64,000 nucleotides of DNA from Acidobacteriota bacterium (GCA_018269055.1 JAFDVI010000022.1:62001-126000), one strand, 5' to 3'. Numbered from the stretch's first letter, positions 45,438 to 55,209 are shown. The notes: a model not told the origin generated them from the letters alone. A program made the numbers and translations.

Positions 45438-48400
45438 TTAGGGCGCAAAGAATCCGGACAGATCAATGACCAAATCCGTGGTGGCAGACGGATACATCTT
45501 GAAGGTTCCGTCTGTTCCCAGCGTGACCGTGACGTGGCGGTTGAACGTTTGCCCTAAGACATAATTGGAATTGGCGACTAAGGGCCTGGCAACATTGCTC
45601 GGCCACAACGTCAGGAAGCCGTTCGCCATCGGTTGAACCACTGTTGCATTTCCGACAATGGCTTGTGCCGTCATTGGGATAGTGCAAGTGCCGCGCGCCA
45701 TTTGCGAAGATTCGACTCCGCCGGTCAACATCGCTCCCGGCATGAAGCAGGCTGTAGCGGCTGGCCGCGTGTCCAGCAATCGGTTCGGAGTCATTGGAGA
45801 GAACAGTAATCCCAATCCGTTTGCATCCATTGGCTCGGTGCTGAAATATCCCGTCACGTCAATCACGATGTGTGTGGTTTGCAACGTGTACAGTTTGAAC
45901 TCACCCATTGGCGACAAGCCCACATAAAACTGTGAATTCAGCGTTTGCCCGGCCGCGTAATTTCCATTTGCCGTTACCGGTCGGGAAACATTGGCCGGGA
46001 ACAAGGTCAGAAAACCTTGCGCCGCCGGAGTCACGGTGGTGGCGTTGCCAACCAACGCCAGTGCCGTATTGGGAATGGTTACGCCGCTGCAGGTCGTTGT
46101 GCCCTGGTAGGTTGTTTCGGAGCCGCCAGTCAGTGCCAACCCCGTTGCCACACAAGCCACAGCCGATGGACGCGTATCCGCCAATCGAACCGGGGTCGGC
46201 AACGAATGGAAATACAAGCCGCCCGCTGCTGGTGACGCGTAATACCCGGTGACATCCAGGACAACGTGCGTGGTTGTAGACGCGTAAACTTTGAACGCGC
46301 CATCCGCATTGCCCAGGCCCACCGTGAAGACGTTATTGATCACCGTGCCCGCCTGGAAGTTGGTGTTGGCGGACAGCGGTTGCATGGCATCGCTCGGGAA
46401 AATGGTCAGAAAGCCACTGGCAGCAGGAGCCGGTGTGGTGGCGTTGCCAACGATTGCTTTGGCGGTAACTGGAATCCCGCAAAAACCGGTTGCCGTTTGC
46501 GTCAACGAGCTTCCACCATTAATGGGTGATGACAAACGCGTATCCAGCAGGCGGCAAGGCGTGAGCGGGTAAAACATCAATCCCGTTCCACTAATGACCA
46601 CCGTGTAATTTATGGTTGCCGTGCAGTTGTTGCCATCTGTGACCTTGATGGTGAAGTTGGAAACTCCGGTCGCGTTCGGCGTGCCGGTGAGCATATTGCC
46701 GCTGAGCATCACGTTGGCGGGCAATGAGCCGGAATCCAGCGTGAAGGTATAAGGCACGGCTCCGCCGGAAGCGTTCAGCATTTGACTATAAGGCGTGCCG
46801 ACAAAGCCGCCGGGCAAAGTCGCGGGGGTGATGGTGATTGTCGGGCATCCTCCGTTGGGCGTGCAGGCGCTGGCGATTCCTGCGTTGGTAACGGTAACGG
46901 AGTCCACGAACCAACCTGTGCCCGCTGCGCTGCTGTCATCGCCTTCGCGCCAACGCAGCATTACGTTATTTCCGGCCAGCGAAGCCAGATTGACCGTCAC
47001 CTGCGTCATTGCGCCGATGGTTCCACCGCCCCACGCGCGCAATCCGCCAATCGGATTGCTGAAACCGGTGCTGATCGTTGCATTGAAGCCTCCGGCAGTG
47101 AAGGCCGCATCCGGCATCACTGTCCACGATGAGCCGCCGTTGGTGGAATATTCCAGCGTGCCGCCGTCGTAAAAGGTCGTTCCTCCGGCGTTGGTTTCAA
47201 AGTTGAATGTGTGCCAGAAACTCAACGTTGTATTGGCGTTGACGCCGAACACCGGAGACATCAACGCGCGATGAGAAATCGAAGTCTGGCTGGCCGAAAA
47301 CCAAGAATGCGTGGGAGTTTGCGATTGCGTGGTTGACCAAACCCAATCCACCGCTCCGCTCAATGCCTGATGCGTCCAGCCCGGATTGTCAAATCCACCC
47401 GCAGCTTCAAAAGTTTCGCTCAACGTGCTCAAACTGACAGGCCCGGTGGGAGTGCCGCTTTTTTGAACTGTGTTCGTATCGGAAATTGAGTTCGCTTCAT
47501 CCTTTGCGCGAACGACGTAATAATACGGAGTCGCGTTCATCAGCGGGCTGTTGTCGGTGAAGCTGGTTCCACTAACGCCGGTAGCGATCTGGTTACCAAC
47601 GCCAGGCGTGAAGCCAGGTGTTGTGGCTCGATAAATTGTGTAAGTGACGGGGCCTCCGCAGTTTGGCGTTGCCGCAGACCACGATAGGTTGAGCGTACAA
47701 GTTGCCAACGCCGCATTCGTCACGCTGGTCAGCCCGGCAAACGTCGGCGGCAGGGTGCAAGCGCCGGTCGCGGTTGCTTCTGCACAGTTTGATTGCGCCG
47801 ACTGGCAATTGCCTGTTTCATCCAGGCCGGTGATTTTGTAAGAGTATGTCGTGCCACCCGAAACCATTGTGTCCACATAATTCGTTCCTATCACGTTCGC
47901 CGCCACCAACGTAAATGTGCCCGGCGAAGCGCAGGTCCCGACCGCTCTGTAGACGTTGTATTTGGATGAAGATGGCGATCCATCCGACCAACTCACAGTG
48001 ATCTGGTTGGCGGCTGTTGCCGACGCGTTGGGACTGGTTGGAATACCCGGAGCCGTGCAGGCCGGGTCGCTGATCTTGGCCGTCCAGATTTCTTCGCGCG
48101 CGTTATTACGGCGATCCGTCCACGAAGGGAAGAAAATTCCTGCGTATCCGGACAATCCATTGTAATCGCCGAACTGATTGCCGCTGTCGGCCCCGGCGAC
48201 AGTTTCGTCAGTTTGTGCTGTGGTAACTTGCAACGGCGCTGACCAGGTCACGCCATCGTCAAATGATCCCTGATAATAAACGTGAACCTTCTTGCGACCG
48301 GAATCGGCCACAGTGTCGTAATACATAATTCCCAACGCGCCGGTCGTTTCGTCTACCACCAGCCACTGATTGAATTGATCGTTCAAACCGGCTTGATTGT

Positions 48401-49784
48401 TGAGCTTGACGGGCGTCGCCCACGTCGCTCCGCCGTCGGCTGAGCGTGAAAACCAGATGCGCGTTTTGCAGGTCGAAGCGACGTTGCTGCCGGGTTCGTT
48501 GGCTGCTGCAGTGCAGCCAGATTCGCCGCTCAAATCCGTCCATGACGTGTAAACCAAATTTTTCGTCGGAGTTTTGTATGCTGCCGATGCAGTGTAAATC
48601 AATGCGCGGCGTCCGTTGAACGATGGAACACCGATGTCGAACCCATCAAATGTTGTGGCAATTTGAACTGGTGTTCCATAAGACATGCCGCCGTTGGTGG
48701 ATTTGGACACCAGAATTTTTCGGTTGCCTGTGGTTGGCCAGAACGCAAAGACATCGCCTGCGCTATTGGTTTTGATGTCTCCGCCGATGGATGTGCCGGT
48801 GCTTTCCGCGCCGCTCACCTGAAGCGGGGATGACCAGGTTCCACCACCCCCAGCGGTACGGCGACTGACAAACGCCGGAGCGCCGTTGTGCCAAATGGCG
48901 TACATCTGGTTGAAAAACGGAGAACTGGGATTGTGATCCGCCCAAACCATTTGTTTGTCCACGCTGGTTTGCGAACCGGACGGCGTGGCTTCAAATGTCC
49001 AATTCGCCCCGTTGTCGGTCGAAAAATAATTGCGCATGGCCAGCGTCGTTCCGCCGCTGTTGATTCCCAGCGTTGACGACCATCCTCTGCCATCTGAAGT
49101 CCAATCCACTGTCGGGTCAGAATGAAACGCATCGGAGCCGGTCAACGGCAGGGAAGTTTGCCCCCAGGTTGTGCCGCTGTCGGTCGAGAAAAAAATCGCC
49201 TGATGTCCGCTGCTGACGATTGCGTTGGAAGCCGAAATAATTTTCGTCGGATCAAAGTAATTGATGCGAATATCGGATTCGCTGCGCGGGCTGGTTTGCG
49301 CACCGGAAATGCGTTGCTCGCCGCTGATGGTGGCATCAGGGTCATTTTCGGGTTCTGCGGGTTTATCGGGCTCACCGGGTCTGAAATCCTGGTGGGTTTC
49401 CATCCATTCAACGACTTCTTTCAACACCAGCGGATAACCGCCGGTTGGATCTGTGGAAGAGTAAACCAATTCGGGATGGCCTTTACGCCACCAAACCCTG
49501 ATCCAGGGTGGCAACTGACGTTTGTCGGTCGCTTCATCCAGTCGAAGTAGGCCGAATTGCTGATTGTTCCTGATCAATTGATCCAGCGCGCTTCCGGGTT
49601 CGGCTTTCACTTCAGCCAACTGTTGTTCCAGTGTCGGCCAGAGAGAGGATTGTGCTGCTGCTGTCGGCACCAGAAAACTCGCTAACAGTTTTTTGGCAAA
49701 CGCGGAAGTGGTTGGTAGGAGCAATGGCAACGTCAGCAAGCACAACACTGCCACCAGGAGGAGAAGTCTTTTGTTCACGGGCAA
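45438..49784 (-). CDS. Large secreted propeller / FN3 / Ig-like protein with three C-terminal repeats
   Basis: The 1448-aa protein has a signal peptide (LLLLVAVLCLLTLPLLLPTTSAFA), a sialidase-like propeller with Asp-box repeats (FFSTDSGTTWG, YFSTDNGANWT, RSADGGATW, about 170-590) and two fibronectin type III domains (about 595-790). A sandwich domain (about 800-970, FNFETNAGGTTFYDGGTLEYS) and a putative Ig-like domain (PATLPGGFVGTPYSQ, about 985-1065) follow, then three repeats of 120-135 residues. Sialidase catalytic residues were not identified, so it is better seen as a binding or surface protein. A terminator follows it. Confidence 0.88.
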   Translation of the reverse strand: MPVNKRLLLLVAVLCLLTLPLLLPTTSAFAKKLLASFLVPTAAAQSSLWPTLEQQLAEVKAEPGSALDQLIRNNQQFGLLRLDEATDKRQLPPWIRVWWRKGHPELVYSSTDPTGGYPLVLKEVVEWMETHQDFRPGEPDKPAEPENDPDATISGEQRISGAQTSPRSESDIRINYFDPTKIISASNAIVSSGHQAIFFSTDSGTTWGQTSLPLTGSDAFHSDPTVDWTSDGRGWSSTLGINSGGTTLAMRNYFSTDNGANWTFEATPSGSQTSVDKQMVWADHNPSSPFFNQMYAIWHNGAPAFVSRRTAGGGGTWSSPLQVSGAESTGTSIGGDIKTNSAGDVFAFWPTTGNRKILVSKSTNGGMSYGTPVQIATTFDGFDIGVPSFNGRRALIYTASAAYKTPTKNLVYTSWTDLSGESGCTAAANEPGSNVASTCKTRIWFSRSADGGATWATPVKLNNQAGLNDQFNQWLVVDETTGALGIMYYDTVADSGRKKVHVYYQGSFDDGVTWSAPLQVTTAQTDETVAGADSGNQFGDYNGLSGYAGIFFPSWTDRRNNAREEIWTAKISDPACTAPGIPTSPNASATAANQITVSWSDGSPSSSKYNVYRAVGTCASPGTFTLVAANVIGTNYVDTMVSGGTTYSYKITGLDETGNCQSAQSNCAEATATGACTLPPTFAGLTSVTNAALATCTLNLSWSAATPNCGGPVTYTIYRATTPGFTPGVGNQIATGVSGTSFTDNSPLMNATPYYYVVRAKDEANSISDTNTVQKSGTPTGPVSLSTLSETFEAAGGFDNPGWTHQALSGAVDWVWSTTQSQTPTHSWFSASQTSISHRALMSPVFGVNANTTLSFWHTFNFETNAGGTTFYDGGTLEYSTNGGSSWTVMPDAAFTAGGFNATISTGFSNPIGGLRAWGGGTIGAMTQVTVNLASLAGNNVMLRWREGDDSSAAGTGWFVDSVTVTNAGIASACTPNGGCPTITITPATLPGGFVGTPYSQMLNASGGAVPYTFTLDSGSLPANVMLSGNMLTGTPNATGVSNFTIKVTDGNNCTATINYTVVISGTGLMFYPLTPCRLLDTRLSSPINGGSSLTQTATGFCGIPVTAKAIVGNATTPAPAASGFLTIFPSDAMQPLSANTNFQAGTVINNVFTVGLGNADGAFKVYASTTTHVVLDVTGYYASPAAGGLYFHSLPTPVRLADTRPSAVACVATGLALTGGSETTYQGTTTCSGVTIPNTALALVGNATTVTPAAQGFLTLFPANVSRPVTANGNYAAGQTLNSQFYVGLSPMGEFKLYTLQTTHIVIDVTGYFSTEPMDANGLGLLFSPMTPNRLLDTRPAATACFMPGAMLTGGVESSQMARGTCTIPMTAQAIVGNATVVQPMANGFLTLWPSNVARPLVANSNYVLGQTFNRHVTVTLGTDGTFKMYPSATTDLVIDLSGFFAP
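45441..46589 (-). repeat. Three tandem C-terminal protein repeats (coding)
   Basis: Residues about 1066-1186, 1187-1322 and 1323-1448 share the pattern PLTPCRLLDTR, then VGNAT-x4-P-x2-GFLT, P-x8-NxN-x3-G, and V(I/L)D(V/L)xGY(F/Y) at the end. The three copies have diverged at the DNA level. Such repeats often end large secreted proteins in Acidobacteriota and may attach or display them. Confidence 0.75.
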
Positions 49785-49974
49785 ACTCCTTTTTAGTTAA
49801 TAAAGTCGTGTGAATTGATGAGTGGGACAATATGGGCACGCTTTGCAGCGGGAATGTGCGATGAAAGCCGCAAATGCGACGCAAACCAGTGAGCGCGGGC
49901 ATAATACGGTTGGCTGAAGTAGAGGTCAACAGACCATCTTGCTTTTGAAAAGCCCTGGTGAAATCATCATTTGC

Positions 49975-50796
49975 ATGAAACGAATAGCTTTTGTTTTTTG
50001 CCTGACCATGTGTGTTTGTGCATGTGCCACACCGGGACAAGTTGCGACAAACACGCCACAAAAACCACAAAATATGTATCCGCCTTACATCGAAAATACG
50101 CCCGAACGTCAGCAGGCAGTAAAAGAAGCTTGGAAGAAGTTTCTGGCCGAATGGAGATTACCGGAGGTCAATCCGGATTTGATGCCCGTGCTGAATACGC
50201 CTCGCTCCTTGCCGATGGAAATTGCGGGGCGGATCAACATCAACACAAAAGGCGGCAAGTTTGACGAAATCGAAGCGAAAGAGGCTCTGAAGCGATTCAT
50301 TGAAAAATTCAGCGCGATTCTGAGCGGAGATTCCCTGACCTTGAGCAACCTTTCGCTGGTGTCCTTTACCAACGAAGGAAATTTCTTTCGCGCGTTGTAC
50401 TGGCAGGCAAACTATCCATTTCAAATCGCCGAAGGATACGGCGAATTACGCTTCGTCATCAGCAAAACCGGGCAGCTCTTGCAGTGGAGCAGCACGTTAT
50501 TGCCCGAAGTAAATTTGCCGACGCAAGCCGAAGTGAAAAGCCAGACGCTGTATGATAAATTGCTCAACCGCGAATTTACCTACGCGAGCTTTGCCGGTCG
50601 TCCGCAAACTTACAAAGTCTCCGATCGGCAGGAAATCAAAATTGGCGAACTGGTGGTGTATCCCAAAGTAGAAGGGAACCGATTGGAAATTCATCTGGCC
50701 TTGCCAGTGGTTGTCGGAAAAGGAATGACCTGGACGGTGTATTTTGACGCGATCAACGGGGCCGAACTGGGGTTGAAGCAAAACTTCGCAACTTAG
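49975..50796 (+). CDS. Exported hypothetical protein, cysteine-rich signal region
   Basis: The 273-aa product begins with a hydrophobic signal (KRIAFVFCLTMCVCACA), possibly a lipoprotein signal. The rest is a soluble domain with alternating strands (LSLVSFTNEGNFFRALYWQ, YGELRFVISKTGQLLQWSS, VYFDAINGAELGL) and resembles no family I can name with confidence; the last segment has a PepSY-like flavour. The frame extends upstream to 49939, but ATG 49975 begins the signal. It is preceded by a 190-base divergent region shared with the large secreted protein, and it ends in a terminator that overlaps its stop codon. Confidence 0.7.
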   Translation: MKRIAFVFCLTMCVCACATPGQVATNTPQKPQNMYPPYIENTPERQQAVKEAWKKFLAEWRLPEVNPDLMPVLNTPRSLPMEIAGRININTKGGKFDEIEAKEALKRFIEKFSAILSGDSLTLSNLSLVSFTNEGNFFRALYWQANYPFQIAEGYGELRFVISKTGQLLQWSSTLLPEVNLPTQAEVKSQTLYDKLLNREFTYASFAGRPQTYKVSDRQEIKIGELVVYPKVEGNRLEIHLALPVVVGKGMTWTVYFDAINGAELGLKQNFAT

Positions 50797-50818
50797 CGAA
50801 GTTTTGGTAGTTTTTTTC
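50780..50818 (+). terminator. Rho-independent terminator overlapping the stop codon
   Basis: A 10-bp perfect stem (50780-50789 with 50796-50805) and 6-base loop containing the TAG stop, followed by GGTAGTTTTTTT. Confidence 0.75.
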
Positions 50819-50882
50819 AAGGTCGTGCTTCAGGCAAATATTGCCAACGTGATTTCAAGCAACCGCACTCCAAAGCTGTCGC

Positions 50883-51719
50883 TTATCGGCTGATAGGATC
50901 GCGCCTCGAAACCAATTTGATCTGGAAAATTTTTGACCACAATTTGCCAGTGATGAAAAGACGATCATTGGCTTCGTCATAAGCAATTCCATTAAGCACT
51001 GCACCCTGTGGAATGCGCGCTCGGTCTTCCTGGGGCATCAAACCCGCTAAGTTGATCCAACCAGTCACTCTGCCCGAATTCGGATCAATGCGCGCCACAC
51101 GGTCGTCGTACCAGATGTTTGCGAAGATTTCGCCCTTGATGAATTCCAATTCGTTGAGTTGGCTGACTGAGCGGTCGTTGTCAGTGACGTTAATAGTTCG
51201 CTGAGTCTGAAATGTTTCTGGATCGAGAAATCGAATCTGATTACTCCCGTTACTCATAATCAGCGACTGACTGTTATTAGTCAGTCCCCAGCCTTCGCCC
51301 GAATAACTAAAGGTTGTTGGCAGAAGCGCTAAAGAGGCAAAGTCATAAACGAATGCTTTTTGATTTTGCCAAGTTAGCTGATAAAAGCGATTGTTGAATA
51401 AAGCCAGGCCTTCAGCAAAATAAATATCTGGTACATCTATTTTCTTGATAACTCGCCCAGTTATTAGCTCAACTTCTCTCAGAGACGATTTGGTATTCAA
51501 GCCAGTACTTTCGTACAGCACTCCTTGGTAATAGACCAGGCCTTGCGTAAACGCATCCGGATCGTGTGGATACGAATTGACGACTTCGTACCCGAAGTTC
51601 TGCACGCGAAAAGGTGCGGAGCCCTGTTGTTGAATACCGGAGCCGTTTGCCTGACTGATGTCACAACCCGTGGAAAGCATCAGTGCGGCAATGAAAGCGG
51701 ATTTGAATAGACTCGACAT
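50883..51719 (-). CDS. Glutaminyl-peptide cyclotransferase (plant/bacterial type), lipoprotein
   Basis: The 278-aa protein matches the beta-propeller glutamine cyclotransferase family: SYPHDPDAFTQGLVYYQGVLYESTG, EGWGLTNNSQSLIMSNGS and LNELEFIKGEIFANIWYDDRVARIDPNSG are family signatures with the catalytic Glu. It turns N-terminal glutamine of peptides into pyroglutamate. A lipobox LSTGC (C19) predicts membrane anchoring outside the cytoplasm. No operon partner is evident. Confidence in the family is high because the motifs cover the whole length. Confidence 0.92.
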   Translation of the reverse strand: MSSLFKSAFIAALMLSTGCDISQANGSGIQQQGSAPFRVQNFGYEVVNSYPHDPDAFTQGLVYYQGVLYESTGLNTKSSLREVELITGRVIKKIDVPDIYFAEGLALFNNRFYQLTWQNQKAFVYDFASLALLPTTFSYSGEGWGLTNNSQSLIMSNGSNQIRFLDPETFQTQRTINVTDNDRSVSQLNELEFIKGEIFANIWYDDRVARIDPNSGRVTGWINLAGLMPQEDRARIPQGAVLNGIAYDEANDRLFITGKLWSKIFQIKLVSRRDPISR

Positions 51720-51827
51720 CGAATTTCCCTCTGGGTTACTTCTTGCGACGAAAACTTGCTGTGCTAGTATTTCGGTGGCTTTCGTGCCGCGCTCAGTTTA
51801 TCTCACAACACCTGAACAGGAGAAAGA

Positions 51828-52178
51828 ATGTCCGAAAGTAATTGTCTTTTTTGCAGGATCGTGGCCGGACAGATTCCGTCAACCAAAGTTTACGAAGACG
51901 AACATTCGTTCGCCTTCCGCGACATCAATCCGCAAGCGCCGGTTCACGTCCTGCTGATTCCCAAAAAACATATTGCTTCGCTGAATGAAGCCGGATCGGA
52001 CGATCACGCCGCGCTGGGGCATTTGATGCTGGTAGCCGGAAAAATTGCCAGCCAGGAAGGAATTGCGGATGACGGTTATCGTGTGGTCGCCAATACCGGA
52101 GCCGATGCCGGGCAAACCGTGTTTCACATCCATTTGCACGTGATAGGCGGACGTCCGATGGCTTGGCCGCCGGGGTAA
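51828..52178 (+). CDS. HIT-family (HINT-type) nucleotide-binding protein
   Basis: The 116-aa protein has CLFCRIVAGQIPSTKVYED at the N-terminus, HVLLIPKKHI, and the histidine triad HIHLHVIGG near the C-terminus, so the catalytic His is present. HINT proteins hydrolyse nucleoside phosphoramidates such as AMP-lysine. An AGGAGAAAG site stands before the ATG. The family and length are normal; it is a cytoplasmic housekeeping enzyme without clear operon partners. Confidence 0.95.
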   Translation: MSESNCLFCRIVAGQIPSTKVYEDEHSFAFRDINPQAPVHVLLIPKKHIASLNEAGSDDHAALGHLMLVAGKIASQEGIADDGYRVVANTGADAGQTVFHIHLHVIGGRPMAWPPG

Positions 52179-52210
52179 TTCAGCTAAAGTTGCCATCGCG
52201 CGGCGCGAAC

Positions 52211-53938
52211 TCAGAACGGTTTTGCCGCGGTCTTCCCGATTTTCACGAAGACGCGGCCGAGTGCACGCATCTTGGACACTGACGGTGACAGCAGCGTCAT
52301 ATCCGGTGTTCCAATATCCTCGTCACCGTGTTTTTCCCTCAACCAGCGTTGGAACAACGCACGTACATTTCTTGGGTCTTCCGCGTCGTTCAGAAACGAA
52401 GCGCGCAACTGTTCCGGCGTCGCAATGCGGAATTTGTTGATTGAAAAGTACGACCTCAGCGCCGCAAAGAATTTTTTGTCTCCGAGTTCCTGACGAAGCA
52501 GTGAAAACAAAATTCCGCCTTTGGCCTGGACGATGGCTGTAAATTGCAACGCATTGCGAAATTCTTTGACAGGTTTATCAACTTCAACATCTGCGCCGCC
52601 CAGCATACGGTATGCTTGGTACGTTCCGTTCAGTTGTTGTTTCAGGATGATGTCGCCGAGACCTTTTCCATAGACTGCTTCGTGATAATACGCCGCCGAA
52701 TAACTGGATAACGCTTCGTCCACGTACGGCACTCGCTCCGAATCGCTGCCAACGGCGATTCCCCACCACTGCCTGGCCACACCGTGCGCCAGCGAAAATT
52801 CAAACGACGTTTTGATGACATCTGCCTGTTCGCGCAAAAAGCCCGGCAGTCGAGAGGATTTGGGCGAATCGAAGTCAATATAATACGCCTGCGCCAATGC
52901 AATCAGTGAAGTCAGCTCCGTGCTGCTGTGTCCGGCGGAAAGCGGCATTTCTATGGTTTGCAGCAGCGGATACGGATACGCGCCAAAAGCTTGCGAAAAG
53001 GTTTCCACGGCGCGCGCCGTAATATCCAGGGCACGTTTGCCCAGCCGGTCATCGCCTTCGCGGAAGTAGGAGACAACCCGCGTTGCGCCCACCTGTTGTT
53101 CAACACTTTTCATTCGCTCGGCGATAGCCAGCCCAAACCCGCGTAAATTCGATCCGCGAAACTGGTAGGTTTTTCGTTTTTCTGTTTCCTGGGAAGCGGG
53201 TGCGTCTTCCGATTTGACCAAAGGCGCTGAACCGATCAGTGTCAAACCGTCCGCGACGGTCACGCTGACTTCATAATTTGCCGCTTCGCTAACGGTAATG
53301 CCGCTGGCTCCGGCAACCAGACTTTGTTCAGTCAATTGAGAAGATCTGGCAGCCAACGTCGGATAAAAATATCCGAGCAGCATGGCTTCTTCGCCAGCCG
53401 AAAAAATATCACGCGCATCTCGTGGAGGGCGCTCTTCATTGACGGCATCGTTCACTTCCTGCAGGAAATGCGCCAGCAAACTGGCCTCTTCGCGCTGTAC
53501 CTCCGGCACGCGTCCGGAAAATTCCAATTTCAGATCAAGGCTTTGTCCAGGGGCGAGTTTTGCAGGCAATTCGACTCTGACGACGGTTTGGCGTGCCCTT
53601 AAATTGGATTTCAATTCACGGCCGTTGCTTGTGACTCGACGAACGCTCAGCCAGGAATCGTCCTCATCGGCCAATCCGACATTGGGGTATAAATGGAAAT
53701 TGACTTGTTCAAGCTCTTCGCGACCAGAATTGGTAAAGCGGACGGTTTCAAGGCCTGAAAACGCCGCGTTGTGGTAATCAAGGTCAAGCGCGATTTCGTA
53801 ACCAATACCGGAAAGAAGGGGTTCGGTTTGCATACTGCGACGATCCGCCGCCGCATGCGATTGCAGGGCAATCATCACGACACAAAACAAAATGCCTTGA
53901 TCTATAAGAACTTTGTTGTAGTTGGTGCGGACTCTCAC
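52211..53938 (-). CDS. M1-like aminopeptidase homologue lacking the HExxH zinc motif
   Basis: The 575-aa exported protein follows the M1 layout: an N-terminal beta domain (IGYEIALDLDYHNAAFSG, FHLYPN), a catalytic-like domain and a helical end (PRNVRALFQRWLREKHGDED). The signal peptide (DQGILFCVVMIALQSHAA) sets the start at GTG 53938. Where active enzymes have HExxHQWWG this one has H385-G-V-A-R389-QWWG, so the catalytic Glu and second zinc His are missing; the third ligand area VDEALSSY is kept. It is therefore predicted to be inactive as a protease, possibly a binding protein. No frameshift is visible. Confidence 0.8.
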   Translation of the reverse strand: MRVRTNYNKVLIDQGILFCVVMIALQSHAAADRRSMQTEPLLSGIGYEIALDLDYHNAAFSGLETVRFTNSGREELEQVNFHLYPNVGLADEDDSWLSVRRVTSNGRELKSNLRARQTVVRVELPAKLAPGQSLDLKLEFSGRVPEVQREEASLLAHFLQEVNDAVNEERPPRDARDIFSAGEEAMLLGYFYPTLAARSSQLTEQSLVAGASGITVSEAANYEVSVTVADGLTLIGSAPLVKSEDAPASQETEKRKTYQFRGSNLRGFGLAIAERMKSVEQQVGATRVVSYFREGDDRLGKRALDITARAVETFSQAFGAYPYPLLQTIEMPLSAGHSSTELTSLIALAQAYYIDFDSPKSSRLPGFLREQADVIKTSFEFSLAHGVARQWWGIAVGSDSERVPYVDEALSSYSAAYYHEAVYGKGLGDIILKQQLNGTYQAYRMLGGADVEVDKPVKEFRNALQFTAIVQAKGGILFSLLRQELGDKKFFAALRSYFSINKFRIATPEQLRASFLNDAEDPRNVRALFQRWLREKHGDEDIGTPDMTLLSPSVSKMRALGRVFVKIGKTAAKPF

Positions 53939-53963
53939 AATTCTATTGTACTTCCAGTCAGGG

Positions 53964-54275
53964 TCAGTTGGCGGGTTGGCTGACCATTTTCCAAATCGTA
54001 ATTTCAGTCGGCTTGGCAAGCAGTTCAGCAATGCCGCCGCGAAACGCTTGGATGTGAGCCGATTTCGCGTGTTGATCCAACCCTGCCATGCTCCTCCAGT
54101 TTTCATAAAACACAAACTTGTGTGGAGCGTCGGCGGCGTGGTGCAGATCGTAATTGATGCAGGCAGCCTCGGCTCGTGTCGCGGCAATAACTTTTGCCGC
54201 GTGTTTCAAAAACTCTTCTTCGGTTCCTGGTTTGACTTCAATGTAAGCGATTACAGTCACGTTTTCCTGACTCAT
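53964..54275 (-). CDS. ABM-domain quinol monooxygenase-like protein
   Basis: A 103-aa single-domain protein with the antibiotic biosynthesis monooxygenase fold: VTVIAYIEVKPGTEEEFLKHA, YDLHHAADAPHKFVFYENW and H in LDQHAKSAHIQAF. This is the YgiN-like ferredoxin-fold family of cofactor-free quinol or small-molecule monooxygenases. ATG 54275 starts a typical member and follows AAGGGAT; the frame extends to 54338. It lies 25 bases upstream of the M1-like gene on the same strand and may share its transcript. Confidence 0.85.
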   Translation of the reverse strand: MSQENVTVIAYIEVKPGTEEEFLKHAAKVIAATRAEAACINYDLHHAADAPHKFVFYENWRSMAGLDQHAKSAHIQAFRGGIAELLAKPTEITIWKMVSQPAN

Positions 54276-54428
54276 TGATGATCCCTTTTTTAAGCGTGAA
54301 TTGAATTTAGTGGCAATTGCCGTTGATGACTTTGCCATCTGGCTGGACTCCTCGGCAAGTGGAAACTTTGTGCAGGATCAATTATTGTCTGCCAACAAAT
54401 TATCCAACAGGTTATTGGAGCGGGGGAA

Positions 54429-55205
54429 ATGAAAAGTAGAAATTCATTGGTTCCGACAGGCGAGTTTTTGCCTTCGCGCAGGCAGTTTTTGCAGCTTGGC
54501 AACATGGCAATACTCGCTTCCCTGATCGGTGGGGTTGCGACAGGAGAAGCGATGAAACTGAGAGAAGCAAAAGATGCCGTGGATCATCTGGTGCTGGGCG
54601 TCAATGACTTACAAAAGGGAATTGAATGGTTTGAAAAAACAACCGGTGTTCGCCCGATGGTCGGCGGCAGGCATCCAAACCGCGGGACGCAAAACGCGCT
54701 GGTTTCATTCGGTGGACGGCAGTACCTGGAACTGCTTGCGCCCGACCCGCAGCAAGCCGGACACGAGCGGGCTGCGGACTTGCTGAAACTGACTGCTCCG
54801 CGGTTGGTGTTGTGGGCATCGGCCACGAACGAAATTGATGTGCTGGCTCAGAACGCCAAAACGGCCAAACTCGCCGTTGCCGGACCGCTGGATGGTTCGC
54901 GGATGCGGCCCGACGGCAAATTGCTCAAATGGCGCTCGTTCAGCGTTGCGCGTGAAGCGGACAAAGAGATTGTTTATTTCAACGTCGTCCCATTTTTCAT
55001 CCAATGGGATAAGGACTCACTCCACCCTTCGCAGGATTCTCCCACGGGCTGCCAACTGCTTTCCCTGGAATTCGCCCATCCCGAAGCCGAATCCGTTTCA
55101 GCGGTTATGAAAACACTTGGCATCAGCGCCAATGTCGCAAAAGCCTCTTCGCCATCCATCAAAGCCACGCTGAAAACGCCCAAAGGCAAAGTTCAATTGA
55201 TCTGA
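54429..55205 (+). CDS. VOC/glyoxalase-like domain protein with Tat signal
   Basis: The 258-aa protein has a Tat-like signal (SRRQFLQLGNMAILASLIGG) and a glyoxalase-like (VOC superfamily, Glyoxalase_3 type) domain: VDHLVLGVNDLQKGIEWFEKTTG, NRGTQNALVSFGGRQYLELLAP and a second half LLSLEFAHPEAESV. VOC proteins bind a divalent metal and act as lyases, dioxygenases or binding proteins; the role here is unknown. It is divergent from the ABM gene, and the small membrane ORF follows 4 bases after its stop. Confidence 0.85.
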   Translation: MKSRNSLVPTGEFLPSRRQFLQLGNMAILASLIGGVATGEAMKLREAKDAVDHLVLGVNDLQKGIEWFEKTTGVRPMVGGRHPNRGTQNALVSFGGRQYLELLAPDPQQAGHERAADLLKLTAPRLVLWASATNEIDVLAQNAKTAKLAVAGPLDGSRMRPDGKLLKWRSFSVAREADKEIVYFNVVPFFIQWDKDSLHPSQDSPTGCQLLSLEFAHPEAESVSAVMKTLGISANVAKASSPSIKATLKTPKGKVQLI

Positions 55206-55209
55206 AGTT

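Noticed and set aside
45438-49784. Large protein as a member of the RiPP-like operon
   Set aside because: A strong terminator at 45376-45415 separates them, and it has no peptide-modifying domain.
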